Shown: piece after piece, positions 17,334-25,074 of the stretch
Layout of the letters: every line of letters begins with the position of its first letter
How positions within the stretch are numbered: position 1 is the first letter of the stretch
Origin: DAHUYF01 sp035623985
GTDB taxonomy: Bacteria > Pseudomonadota > Alphaproteobacteria > ATCC43930 > CGMCC-115725
Assembly: GCA_035623985.1 (NCBI GenBank)
Contig: DASPSJ010000053.1
Coordinates: 7,268 to 71,267 of the forward strand
DNA: 64,000 nt
Direction: 5' to 3'
Position numbers and translations under genes: made by a program
Notes under the pieces: model-generated
What the model was told of the DNA's origin: nothing
Databases searched by the model: none
What the model saw: only the letters and a program-made list of their open reading frames with translations

Positions 17334-18512
17334 ATGAGAGAAGCGGTCATCGTCTCGACGGCGCGGACGCCCATCGGCAAGGCGGTGCGCGGCGCTTTCA
17401 ACAACACCCATGGCGCCACCATAACGGGCCATGTCATCCAGAAGGCCGTCGAGCGCGCCAAGGTCGAGCCCGACGAGGTCGAGGACGTCGTTATCGGCTG
17501 CGCCAATCCCGAAGGCGCCACCGGCCACAACATCGCGCGCGACGCGGCGCTGCGCGCCGGCCTGCCGGTGACGGTGCCGGGCGAGACGATCAATCGTTTC
17601 TGCAGCTCGGGCCTGATGGCGATCAGTATCGCCTCCCAGCGCGTCATGGTCGACGGCATCGACGTGGCGGTGGGGGGCGGCGTCGAATCCATCAGCCTCG
17701 TCCAATACAACATGAACAAGCACCGCTTCGCCGACGAGTGGCTGTTGGAGCACAAGCCCGACATCTACATGACGATGATCGAGACCGCCGACGTCGTGGC
17801 GCAGCGCTATCAGGTGACGCGCGAGCAGCAGGACGCGTTCGCGCTCTTGAGCCAGCAGCGCACCGCCGCGGCGCAGAAGGCCGGACGCTTCGATGCCGAG
17901 ATCGTGCCGATGAAGACGATCAAGCTGATGACCGACAAGGAAGGCACCAAAACCTGGACCGAAGAGGTCACCCTCGCCAAGGATGAAGGCAACCGTCCCG
18001 ACACGACCGCGCAGGGCCTGGCGGCGCTGAAGCCGGTGCGGGAAGGCGGCTACATCACCGCCGGCAATGCCAGCCAGCTTTCCGACGGCGCTTCGGCTTG
18101 CGTCGTCATGGATGCGAAGGTCGCCGAAAAGCGCGGCCTCGAGCCGCTCGGCATCTACCGCGGCATGGCGGTGGCGGGTTGCGAGCCGGACGAAATGGGC
18201 ATCGGTCCCGTCTTCGCGGTGCCGAAGCTGCTGAAGCAGCACGGACTCAAGATCGGCGATATCGACATCTGGGAGCTCAACGAAGCCTTTGCCGTCCAGG
18301 CGCTCTATTGCCGCGACCGCCTCGGCATCGACCCCGCCAGGTTCAACGTCGATGGCGGCGCCATTTCGGTCGGCCACCCCTATGGGATGAGCGGCGCCAG
18401 GCTCACCGGCCACGCGCTCATCGAAGGCAAGCGCCGCGGCGCCAAATACGCCGTCGTCACCATGTGCATCGGCGGCGGCATGGGCGCGGCGGGGCTGTTC
18501 GAGATCGCGTGA
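17334..18512 (+). CDS. Acetyl-CoA acyltransferase (thiolase)
   Basis: 392-residue thiolase catalysing thiolytic cleavage of 3-ketoacyl-CoA (or the reverse condensation). The acyl-accepting Cys is Cys90 in NRFCSSGLMAI. The other catalytic motifs are present: NEAFAVQAL, GGAISVGHPYGMSGARL with its His, and Cys378 in CIGGGMGAAG. Length and N-terminus (EAVIVSTARTPIGKA) match the FadA/PhaA group, closest in style to FadA-type 3-ketoacyl-CoA thiolases. A Shine-Dalgarno sequence (GAGGAGAGG) precedes the ATG. Divergent to maoC-like 16747; followed by an unusual iterated repeat and a convergent SDR gene. Confidence 0.93.
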   Translation: MREAVIVSTARTPIGKAVRGAFNNTHGATITGHVIQKAVERAKVEPDEVEDVVIGCANPEGATGHNIARDAALRAGLPVTVPGETINRFCSSGLMAISIASQRVMVDGIDVAVGGGVESISLVQYNMNKHRFADEWLLEHKPDIYMTMIETADVVAQRYQVTREQQDAFALLSQQRTAAAQKAGRFDAEIVPMKTIKLMTDKEGTKTWTEEVTLAKDEGNRPDTTAQGLAALKPVREGGYITAGNASQLSDGASACVVMDAKVAEKRGLEPLGIYRGMAVAGCEPDEMGIGPVFAVPKLLKQHGLKIGDIDIWELNEAFAVQALYCRDRLGIDPARFNVDGGAISVGHPYGMSGARLTGHALIEGKRRGAKYAVVTMCIGGGMGAAGLFEIA

Positions 18513-18519
18513 AAAGAAA

Positions 18520-18587
18520 GTTGTCAGTTATCAGTTCTCAGTGATCAGTGGCGGCGCAGCCGAACTGAGAACTGACGACTGACGACT
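18520..18587. repeat. Iterated CAGT/GACT repeat with perfect inverted arms
   Basis: Between two convergent stop codons lies a low-complexity stretch built from variants of TCAGT/ATCAGT on one side and GACTGAC on the other. TCAGTTCTCAG (18531-18541) and CTGAGAACTGA (18565-18575) are perfect 11-base inverted arms around a 23-base centre. It could fold as a bidirectional terminator, though no T-run follows, or be a copy of a dispersed intergenic repeat. Confidence 0.7.
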
Positions 18588-18588
18588 T

Positions 18589-19359
18589 CTATCCTCTTCC
18601 GGCGATGGTCACGCCGCCGTCGATCACCAAGGTCTGGCCAGTGATGAAGCGGCCGGCGGAGGAGGCGAGTAGGACGGCCATGCCGGCGATATCCACCGGC
18701 TCGCCAATGATGCCCAGCGGCGATTGCTTCAGGGTCTGAGCCAGGACTTCCTTGTTCTCCCAGAGCGCGCGGGCGAAATCGGTCTTGACCAGGCCGGGAG
18801 CGATGGCGTTGACGCGGATATTGTGCGCGCCCCATTCGACCGCGAGGTTGCGCGCGAGCTGCATGTCGGCCGCCTTGGAAATGCCGTAGGCGCCGAGCGT
18901 CGAGCTGCCGCGCAGCCCGCCGATGCTCGAGATGATGATGACGGCGCCGTCCTTGCGCTTCGCCATGGCGGGAATGACGAAGTTGCAGAGCCAGAGGTTG
19001 CTGCGGATGTTGCTGTCCATGATGCGGTCGAAGGCATCATCCCCGATGCCGGCGAGCGGGCCGTAATAGGGGTTGACCGCGGCATTGCAGACCAGGATGT
19101 CGATTTGGCCAAAGGCCTTGATGGATTGATCGACGAGATTCTGAAGCGCCGCCTTGTCGCCGATATGAGCCGGAATTGCCACCGCCTTGCCACCGGCTTT
19201 CTTGATGCCGGCGACCACTTCTTCGCAGGCCGGCGCCTTGCGGCTCGATATCACGACGTTGGCGCCGAACAACGCCAACTGTTCGGCGATCGCCCGGCCG
19301 ATGCCTTTAGAGGATCCGGTTATGACCGCGGTCTTGCCGGTGATATCGAAAATCGACAT
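18589..19359 (-). CDS. SDR-family oxidoreductase
   Basis: 256-residue classical short-chain dehydrogenase/reductase. ATG 19359 places the nucleotide-binding motif TGSSKGIG at the usual distance. NAG-type motif appears as CNAAVNP; the active-site Ser (IIISSIGGLRG) and YGISK (Tyr/Lys) are present, and the C-terminus FITGQTLVIDGGVTI is typical. An NAD(P)-dependent alcohol or 3-hydroxyacyl oxidoreductase acting on a small or acyl substrate is likely. Convergent with the thiolase. Substrate is not predictable. Confidence 0.88.
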   Translation of the reverse strand: MSIFDITGKTAVITGSSKGIGRAIAEQLALFGANVVISSRKAPACEEVVAGIKKAGGKAVAIPAHIGDKAALQNLVDQSIKAFGQIDILVCNAAVNPYYGPLAGIGDDAFDRIMDSNIRSNLWLCNFVIPAMAKRKDGAVIIISSIGGLRGSSTLGAYGISKAADMQLARNLAVEWGAHNIRVNAIAPGLVKTDFARALWENKEVLAQTLKQSPLGIIGEPVDIAGMAVLLASSAGRFITGQTLVIDGGVTIAGRG

Positions 19360-19524
19360 GCTTGCCCTCGTCTTCCTCACCTGTCGCCGGCGTCTCTCGG
19401 CCTGCGGGGCAGGCTAGTCGATTGTCGTTGCCGCTGCCATCCCCCTGGGGGTAAAGAAGGTTGAGCAGGCAACGGCTGCCGTCCCGCGCGAAAACGGAGC
19501 AATCGCCGGTTGAGAGGTGATGAA

Positions 19525-19716
19525 ATGCGAAGAATGGGAGTAGCCGTGGCGGTGTTGTTGTTGTTGTCCGCTTGCGCCGGCGGCAATGCCATCGATCCGG
19601 CGCAGGATCAGATCGAAGCCGCCGAGCAGCAGAAGAACTGCGCCGACCCCAAATGGAAGGAGGCGCATCTCGGCGTCTGGTACAACGTCTGCCGTCCCAA
19701 CGCCGCCGTGCGCTAG
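19525..19716 (+). CDS. Small lipoprotein
   Basis: 63-residue predicted lipoprotein. ATG 19525 follows GAGAGGTGATGA and opens a lipoprotein signal MRRMGVAVAVLLLLSAC, with the lipidated Cys in LSAC. The mature part is short and polar, with two further Cys (KNCADPKWKEAHLGVWYNVC) that may form a disulfide. It lies just upstream of the SAM-II riboswitch but ends before it. No family name recognised. Function unknown. Confidence 0.7.
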   Translation: MRRMGVAVAVLLLLSACAGGNAIDPAQDQIEAAEQQKNCADPKWKEAHLGVWYNVCRPNAAVR

Positions 19717-19765
19717 GCGGGAGGCTTGACAGAAGCGTCGGCCGGGGGTAACCCCGCCCATATAT

Positions 19766-19823
19766 CGTGGTGATTTGAGCCGACCGGCTTGCGGCCACGT
19801 AAAACCAACCGCTAAAAGGTCGG
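19766..19823 (+). promoter_or_regulatory. SAM-II riboswitch (metA motif)
   Basis: All conserved parts of the SAM-II aptamer are present. P1 is formed by CGTGG (19766-19770) and CCACG (19795-19799). The conserved TGATTTGA follows the first strand and GGCTTGC precedes the second. After an A-rich linker comes GCTAAAA. The pseudoknot pairs CCGACC (19780-19785) with GGTCGG (19818-19823). It lies 80 bases upstream of metZ and should lower expression when S-adenosylmethionine is abundant. SAM-II is known mainly from alphaproteobacteria. Confidence 0.95.
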
Positions 19824-19836
19824 AGGCTCCTCCCGG

Positions 19837-19867
19837 AACCCTGGCCCCTCGCGGATCCAGGGTTTTT
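19837..19867 (+). terminator. Intrinsic terminator in the metZ leader
   Basis: AACCCTGG (19837-19844) and CCAGGGTT (19857-19864) form a perfect 8-base-pair stem with a 12-base loop and continue into a T-run. It sits directly after the SAM-II pseudoknot and before the metZ Shine-Dalgarno sequence. This suggests that ligand-dependent control acts through premature termination. Confidence 0.85.
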
Positions 19868-19903
19868 CCGTGTCACTTTGCCGGAGACCGCAGGAGCAGA
19901 ACC

Positions 19904-21103
19904 ATGCCCGACGCCTTTCGCGAGCTTCCCCCAGGCATTCGCCCGCGCACCATGATGGCACGCGGCGGCCATCTGCGTAGCCAGTACATGGAGACTGCCG
20001 AGGCGATCTATATGAGCTCGGGCTATGTCTACAGGACGGCGGAGGAGGCGGAGTCCGCCTTCGCCCATGAGGGCTCGCGCTTCGTCTATTCGCGCTATGC
20101 CAATCCCACCGTGTCCATGTTCGAGGAGCGTCTTCGGCTGCTCGAGGGCGCCGAGGGTTGCAGCGCCACCGCCAGCGGCATGGCGGCGGTCTTCGCCGCG
20201 CTCGCCTCGCAGGTCAAGGCCGGGGACCGGGTTGTCGCCTCCCGCGCCCTCTTCAATTCTTGCAACTACATCATTACCCAGATCCTGCCCCGTTATGGCG
20301 TCGTCACCGAGCTGGTCGACGGGGCCGATCTCGCCGCCTGGCAGCGGGCGCTGGCACCGGGCGTCAAGGCGGTGTTCTGCGAGAGTCCCGCCAACCCGAC
20401 CCTCGAGCTCGTCGATCTCGCCGCGGTGGCCGAGCTCACGCATCGCGCCGGCGGCGTGTTCGTGGTCGACAATGTCTTCGCCACGCCGCTGCTGCAGCGT
20501 CCCATGCAGCTCGGCGCCGACATCGTCGTCTATTCCGCGACCAAGCATATCGACGGCCAGGGGCGAAGCCTCGGCGGCGCGGTGCTTGGACGCGAAAAAT
20601 TCATGCGCGAAACCCTGCGGCCGTTCTTGCGCCACACCGGTCCTGCCTTGAGCCCATTCAACGCCTGGCTGTTGCTCAAGGGCATCGAGACCTTGCCGCT
20701 GCGCGTCGAGGCGATGAGCCGCTCCGCCGCCGAGGTCGCGGCTTTCCTTGAACGCCAGGCCAAGGTCATGCGCGTGCTCTATCCCGGCCTCGAAAGCCAT
20801 CCGCAGCACGGCCTTGCGCGTCGGCAGATGAGCGGCGGCGGCAGCTTGCTGGCGCTCTCGGTCACAGGCGGCAAGGCCGGCGCCTTCCGCCTGCAGAACG
20901 CGCTGAAGCTCATCGAGATCTCGAACAATCTCGGCGACAGCAAGAGCCTGATCACCCACCCCGCCACCACGACGCATCATCGCTTCAAATCCGAGGAGCG
21001 TGACGCGCTCGGCATCGATGACGGACTGGTGCGGCTCTCGGTCGGACTCGAAGACCCCGCCGATCTGATCGCGGATCTCGACCAGGCGCTCCAAGCGGTG
21101 TGA
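19904..21103 (+). CDS. metZ: O-succinylhomoserine sulfhydrylase (MetZ)
   Basis: 399-residue PLP enzyme of the Cys/Met metabolism family, making homocysteine from O-succinylhomoserine and sulfide. ATG 19904 has CAGGAG upstream; longer frames would run back into the riboswitch. Landmarks: RYANPTVSMFEERLRLLEGAE at the N-terminal part, ESPANPTLELVDL, the PLP aspartate region VVDNVFATPLLQRP, and Schiff-base Lys214 in SATKHIDGQGRSLGG. The SKSLITHPATTTHHR stretch is typical of the MetZ/MetY side of the family. Control by the SAM-II riboswitch and terminator directly upstream supports a methionine biosynthetic role over gamma-lyase activity. Confidence 0.93.
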   Translation: MPDAFRELPPGIRPRTMMARGGHLRSQYMETAEAIYMSSGYVYRTAEEAESAFAHEGSRFVYSRYANPTVSMFEERLRLLEGAEGCSATASGMAAVFAALASQVKAGDRVVASRALFNSCNYIITQILPRYGVVTELVDGADLAAWQRALAPGVKAVFCESPANPTLELVDLAAVAELTHRAGGVFVVDNVFATPLLQRPMQLGADIVVYSATKHIDGQGRSLGGAVLGREKFMRETLRPFLRHTGPALSPFNAWLLLKGIETLPLRVEAMSRSAAEVAAFLERQAKVMRVLYPGLESHPQHGLARRQMSGGGSLLALSVTGGKAGAFRLQNALKLIEISNNLGDSKSLITHPATTTHHRFKSEERDALGIDDGLVRLSVGLEDPADLIADLDQALQAV

Positions 21104-21162
21104 GAAGGGCCGGATTGCCTTCGGCCGAGCCGCGCTTTTTTCATAAGCCTTCAGGAGAGGCC

Positions 21163-22098
21163 ATGACGGTGAACAAAGTCGCGGTCATCGGCGCCGGCAC
21201 GATCGGCGCAAGCTGGGCGGCCTATTTCCTGTCGCGCGGCCTCGAGGTGACGGCGAGCGATCCCGCGCCCGGTGCCGAGGCCTCAGCGCGCGACTTCGTC
21301 TCCCTGGCCTGGCCGAGCCTGCAACGACTCGGCGGCGTCGTTCCGGGCGCGCGGCCCGATGCGCTGCGCTTCGAGCGCGATGCGCGGAAGGCGGTTGCGG
21401 GCGCCGAATTCGTGCAGGAGAACGGGCCCGAGCGCGAGGATCTCAAGATCGAGCTGCTTGCCGCGCTCGACCAAGAGCTGCCGCCCGAAACGCTTATCGT
21501 CTCGAGCTCGTCGGGGTTGCTGATCAGCCGCCTGCAATCGCGCTGCCGGCATCCTGAGCGCTGTGTTCTCGGCCATCCCTTCAACCCGCCGCATCTCATA
21601 CCGCTGGTCGAGGTGGTGGGCGGCAAGCAGACCTCGGCCGATGCCGTCGAGCGGACCCTCGCCTTCTATCGCGCGATCGGCAAGCATCCCATCCACATCC
21701 GCAGGGAGGTGGCCGGCCATGTCGCCAACCGGCTGCAGGCGGCGCTGTGGCGCGAGGCGGTGCATCTCGTCGCCGCGGGCGTGGCCAGCGTTGCCGACGT
21801 CGACGCCGCCATCACCTATGGCCCGGGACTGCGCTGGCCGGTCTACGGGCCGCATCTAACCTTTCACCTGGCGGGCGGCACCGGCGGCATGGAGCATTTC
21901 ATGAAGCATCTACTCGTGCCGATGCAGAGCTGGTGGGACGATCTCGGCAGTCCCGAGATGACGCCGGCGGTGCAGCGCAAGATCATCGATGGCGTCGCCG
22001 AGGAGGCGTCGGGGCGCTCGATCGCCGAGCTTGCGGCGCGGCGCGACCGCACGCTCATCGCCATCTTGAACGCGCTCAAGACCATGGAAGGCGCGTGA
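21163..22098 (+). CDS. 3-hydroxyacyl-CoA dehydrogenase family protein
   Basis: 311-residue NAD-dependent dehydrogenase. ATG 21163 follows AGGAGAGG and puts the Rossmann motif VAVIGAGTIGASWAAYF at the N-terminus. Catalytic His lies in GHPFNPPHLIPLVEVVGG, the 3HCDH signature, and REVAGHVANRLQAALWREAVHLV continues the C-terminal domain. Only one C-terminal domain copy is present, as in short 3-hydroxyacyl-CoA or L-carnitine/gulonate 3-dehydrogenases. The TYGPGLRWPVYGP stretch is of the type seen in L-carnitine dehydrogenase-like proteins, so a non-beta-oxidation substrate is possible. Confidence 0.87.
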   Translation: MTVNKVAVIGAGTIGASWAAYFLSRGLEVTASDPAPGAEASARDFVSLAWPSLQRLGGVVPGARPDALRFERDARKAVAGAEFVQENGPEREDLKIELLAALDQELPPETLIVSSSSGLLISRLQSRCRHPERCVLGHPFNPPHLIPLVEVVGGKQTSADAVERTLAFYRAIGKHPIHIRREVAGHVANRLQAALWREAVHLVAAGVASVADVDAAITYGPGLRWPVYGPHLTFHLAGGTGGMEHFMKHLLVPMQSWWDDLGSPEMTPAVQRKIIDGVAEEASGRSIAELAARRDRTLIAILNALKTMEGA

Positions 22099-22100
22099 GG

Positions 22101-22781
22101 TCAGCTTACCAGCGGCAGGGTCCGGATGTCGTAGGCGCAACGCATGGAACGGCCAAGGACGGGGTCCTCGAGTTCCATCTCGAAGCGATCGGCCGCCGCA
22201 ATGCCGCCGATCGCCGGCTGCGTACCGCAGAACATGACCGTGCCCTCCGGCAAACCGGAGCCATTTCCGGTGAAGCGCGCCATCAGCTCGCGCGGATCGC
22301 GGATAACCGCGGTGGAACCTTCCTGGTAGAGGCGCCGTTTGCCGCCGGCCACGGCATGGGCGCGCAGGATCAGGCGATCCCAATGCGGTGCCACCTCATC
22401 GAAGCGCCACAGCTCCGGCGCGACCACCTTGCGGCAGAGCTGCTTGGAGAGCGCCACCGAATAGGCTTCGGCGGCGCGGTCGGTATGGTCGGAGCCGAGG
22501 CCCACCCATAATCCGCCGACGGAGAAGATCACCGTCTCGACCTCGCCCGAGGTGCCGGTGCCGACGACGTCGATACTCGTATCGGTGGTGAGAAGGCCGC
22601 GGTCGACGCGGTAGAACAGCGGTACGCCGCTGGGCGGCTTGACGCCGATCGCCTTCAGCTCGTCGATGTGATGCTGCAGCCCGGCGGCGTCGCGTCCCGT
22701 CCAGCCGGCGATCACGAGATCGGCGATCTCGAACTCCACCGGCTCCCGCCCGCCGCCCCAGTGCCTCACCATCCCTACCAT
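22101..22781 (-). CDS. DUF2848 family protein
   Basis: 226 residues from ATG 22781, selected for the GGAGAG sequence just upstream; an ATG at 22811 is the alternative. The domain arrangement (LVIAGWTGRDAAGLQHHIDELKAIGVKPPS, DVVGTGTSGEVE, GLWVGLGSDHTDR, VMFCGTQPAIGGIAAADRF) is that of DUF2848. That family is related in fold to fumarylacetoacetate hydrolases and is widespread near catabolic operons. GSDHTDR is probably part of a metal-binding or catalytic site. Convergent with the dehydrogenase at 21163 and divergent from the MetE-like gene at 22879. Confidence 0.83.
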   Translation of the reverse strand: MVGMVRHWGGGREPVEFEIADLVIAGWTGRDAAGLQHHIDELKAIGVKPPSGVPLFYRVDRGLLTTDTSIDVVGTGTSGEVETVIFSVGGLWVGLGSDHTDRAAEAYSVALSKQLCRKVVAPELWRFDEVAPHWDRLILRAHAVAGGKRRLYQEGSTAVIRDPRELMARFTGNGSGLPEGTVMFCGTQPAIGGIAAADRFEMELEDPVLGRSMRCAYDIRTLPLVS

Positions 22782-22878
22782 GGGCTTCTCTCCGGGGTTT
22801 GCCGCGACCATGCTGTATCGTCGGGGAGTTGTCCACGGCGCGTGTCACGGTAAAGTGGCCGGGACGGAGGGAAGGGTG

Positions 22879-24045
22879 ATGCATCGCAGCGCGGAACGGA
22901 TTCTGACAACTCATACCGGCAGCTTGCCTCGGCCGATGGAGCTGACGCGGCTTTATGCCCGCCGCGCGCGCGGCGAGGCCGTAGATGATTCCGTGCTGGA
23001 GGAGGAAGGACGGCGCGCGCTGCGCCGGGTTCTGCCGAAGCAGCTCGATGCCGGCATCGACATCGGCAATAACGGCGAGCAACAGCGCGAAGGCTTTTTC
23101 CTCTATCTCCGCCACCGGCTCAGCGGTCTTGGCGGTAGCTGGCAGCGCTCGCCGCGCGGCGATATCGAGCGTTACCCCATCTTCAAGGAGGCGTTGCAGA
23201 GCCAACTCGCGGGCAAGGAGGTCGTCAGCAACTTCACGCCGCCCAAGGCGGTCGGAGATATCCGCTATCTCGATCCCGCCCTGGTCGAGGCGGAGTGCCG
23301 CGACTTCCGCGCCGCGCTCGACGAGATCGAACGGGGCTTCATCGAACCCTTCCTGACGGCGCCGTCGCCGGGCATTGTTGCATCAGCGGTGCTGAACGAG
23401 CACTATGCCAGCGAGGAGGCGTATCTTGCCGCGCTCGCCGCGGCGCTCAAGGTCGAATACGACGCGATCGTCGCCAACGGCTTCCTGTTGCAGCTCGATT
23501 GTCCCGATCTCGCGCTCGAGCGGCATGTTTCCTACATGGACAAGCCGCTTGGCGATTTCCTTGAATTCGTCGAGCGCGTGGTGGCGGCGATCAACGCGGC
23601 GCTGGCCGGCATACCGCGCGAGCGGGTGCGCATGCATGTCTGCTGGGGGAATTACGAGGGGCCGCATGACTGCGACGTACCATTTGCCGAGATCTGGCCG
23701 GTGTTGCGGCAGGCTGAAGTGGGCGGCTTCGTGCTTCCTTTCGCCAATCCGCGGCATGCGCATGAGGTGCGCTGCCTCGAAGCGTTGCCGCCCGCCGAGG
23801 ACCAGATCATCGTCGCCGGCGTCATCGACAGCCTCACCAATTTCGTCGAGCATCCCGAAGTGGTGGCCGAGCGCATCGAGCGCGCGGCACAGGCCGTCGG
23901 CGATCCCCAACGCGTGATCGCCGGCACCGATTGCGGTTTCGACACCTCCGCCGGAGCGGGACGCGTCGCCGAGGACGTGGTCTGGGCCAAATTGACCGCG
24001 CTTCGCGACGGTGCGCGCATCGCCTCGGACCGGCTGTTCACCTAA
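22879..24045 (+). CDS. MetE-like cobalamin-independent methyltransferase family protein
   Basis: 388-residue protein resembling the C-terminal catalytic domain of cobalamin-independent methionine synthase. The N-terminus ILTTHTGSLPRP is typical of the stand-alone MetE II group. Probable zinc ligands are His and Cys in HVCWGNYEGPHDCDV and Cys in AGTDCGFDTS. Unlike full MetE it has no N-terminal tetrahydrofolate-binding half, so the methyl donor or thiol substrate may differ (methylthio or epoxide-type CoM-like transfer is known in relatives). ATG 22879 is preceded by GGAAGG. Starts an SDR/acyl-CoA ligase gene row. Confidence 0.85.
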   Translation: MHRSAERILTTHTGSLPRPMELTRLYARRARGEAVDDSVLEEEGRRALRRVLPKQLDAGIDIGNNGEQQREGFFLYLRHRLSGLGGSWQRSPRGDIERYPIFKEALQSQLAGKEVVSNFTPPKAVGDIRYLDPALVEAECRDFRAALDEIERGFIEPFLTAPSPGIVASAVLNEHYASEEAYLAALAAALKVEYDAIVANGFLLQLDCPDLALERHVSYMDKPLGDFLEFVERVVAAINAALAGIPRERVRMHVCWGNYEGPHDCDVPFAEIWPVLRQAEVGGFVLPFANPRHAHEVRCLEALPPAEDQIIVAGVIDSLTNFVEHPEVVAERIERAAQAVGDPQRVIAGTDCGFDTSAGAGRVAEDVVWAKLTALRDGARIASDRLFT

Positions 24046-24058
24046 TCGGGACGGCAAC

Positions 24059-24826
24059 GTGGCGGAACCGCCTTTCTCGCTCGAGGGCAAGCTGGCGCTG
24101 GTGACGGGCGCGGCGCGCGGGCTGGGCTTCGCCATGGCGGCGAGCCTGGCGCGGGCCGGGGCGCAGGTGCTACTGAACGGCCGCAGCGAGGCGCGGCTCG
24201 CGCCGGCGGTCGAGGCGCTGCGGGGAGAGGGGCTCGCCGTCGGACCGATCGTCTTCGACGTCGCGGACGAGGCGGCGGTCGCCGCGGCCTTTGCCGCGAT
24301 CGAGCGGCAGCACGATCGCTTGGACATCCTCATCAGCAACGTCGGCTTCCGCAATCGTCGGCCGATCGACGAGCTGTTGCTCGGCGACATGCGGCAGATG
24401 CTCGAGGTCAACCTGACCGCGCCTTTCGGCCTCGCGAAGCGTGCGGCGGCGCTGATGTTGCCGCGGCATTGGGGACGTCTCATCCTGGTGACCTCGATCG
24501 CCGGGCCGCTGTCGCGCGCCGGCGATGCCGCCTACACCGCGTCCAAAGGCGGGCTCGCCGCGCTTACGCGCTCGCTGGCGGCGGAATATGGGCCCAAGGG
24601 CGTCACCGCCAACGCCATCGCCCCGGGCTTCTTCGCGACCGAGACCAACGCCGATCGCGTCGCCGACGCCCAAGTCCGGGCCTTCATCGAGCGGCGCGTG
24701 CCACTGCGCCGCTGGGGCCGACCGGCCGAGATCGGCGGCGCCGCGGTTTTCCTGGCGTCCGAGGAAGCATCCTACGTCAATGGCCATGTCCTCACCGTCG
24801 ACGGCGGCATGAGCGTCTCTTTCTGA
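24059..24826 (+). CDS. SDR-family oxidoreductase
   Basis: 255-residue short-chain dehydrogenase starting at GTG 24059, 13 bases after the MetE-like gene, so probably co-transcribed. Features: TGAARGLGFAMA nucleotide-binding loop, SNVGFRN in place of the usual NNAG, catalytic Ser in LVTSIAGPLS, YTASK, and C-terminal YVNGHVLTVDGGMSVSF. Similar in style to gluconate 5-dehydrogenase or 3-oxoacyl-ACP reductase-like SDRs. Substrate not assignable. Confidence 0.87.
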   Translation: MAEPPFSLEGKLALVTGAARGLGFAMAASLARAGAQVLLNGRSEARLAPAVEALRGEGLAVGPIVFDVADEAAVAAAFAAIERQHDRLDILISNVGFRNRRPIDELLLGDMRQMLEVNLTAPFGLAKRAAALMLPRHWGRLILVTSIAGPLSRAGDAAYTASKGGLAALTRSLAAEYGPKGVTANAIAPGFFATETNADRVADAQVRAFIERRVPLRRWGRPAEIGGAAVFLASEEASYVNGHVLTVDGGMSVSF

Positions 24827-24884
24827 TTGGCGGCCGCGGGCTTCCTTCGCTATACCGAGACCAACAGGAACGTCGCCGTTAGGA

Positions 24885-25059
24885 GCCTGTCTGGGACATG
24901 GGAAGGGTCTGCGACATCGTCATTTGGCCTCTGGCTGGGAGCGGGGAGCAATGCGGTGCCCCGGCGCATCGCGAGCGACGAGCGACGAGTGACCCGGCCG
25001 AGCTCCTAACATCGCCCAATCCTGGCGCAACGCAGACCCATCCCATGTCCCAGGCAGGC
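24885..25059. repeat. Long imperfect inverted repeat upstream of the acyl-CoA ligase
   Basis: Bases 24885-24913 and 25031-25059 are 29-base inverted arms with only two mismatches (core CTGGGACATGGG and its complement CCCATGTCCCAG), 117 bases apart. A second inverted pair is offset from it: GTTAGGAGC at 24879-24887 and GCTCCTAAC at 25002-25010. The centre also has GAGCGACGAGCGACGAGTGACC-like iterations. No gene is encoded. The arrangement resembles a miniature inverted-repeat element or a palindromic intergenic repeat inserted just before the ligase ribosome-binding site. Confidence 0.75.
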
Positions 25060-25074
25060 TTTTAGGGAGGCGCG

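Noticed and set aside
21104..21162. Possible terminator between metZ and the next gene
   Set aside because: The stem is only 5 base pairs and the T-run lies 9 bases away.
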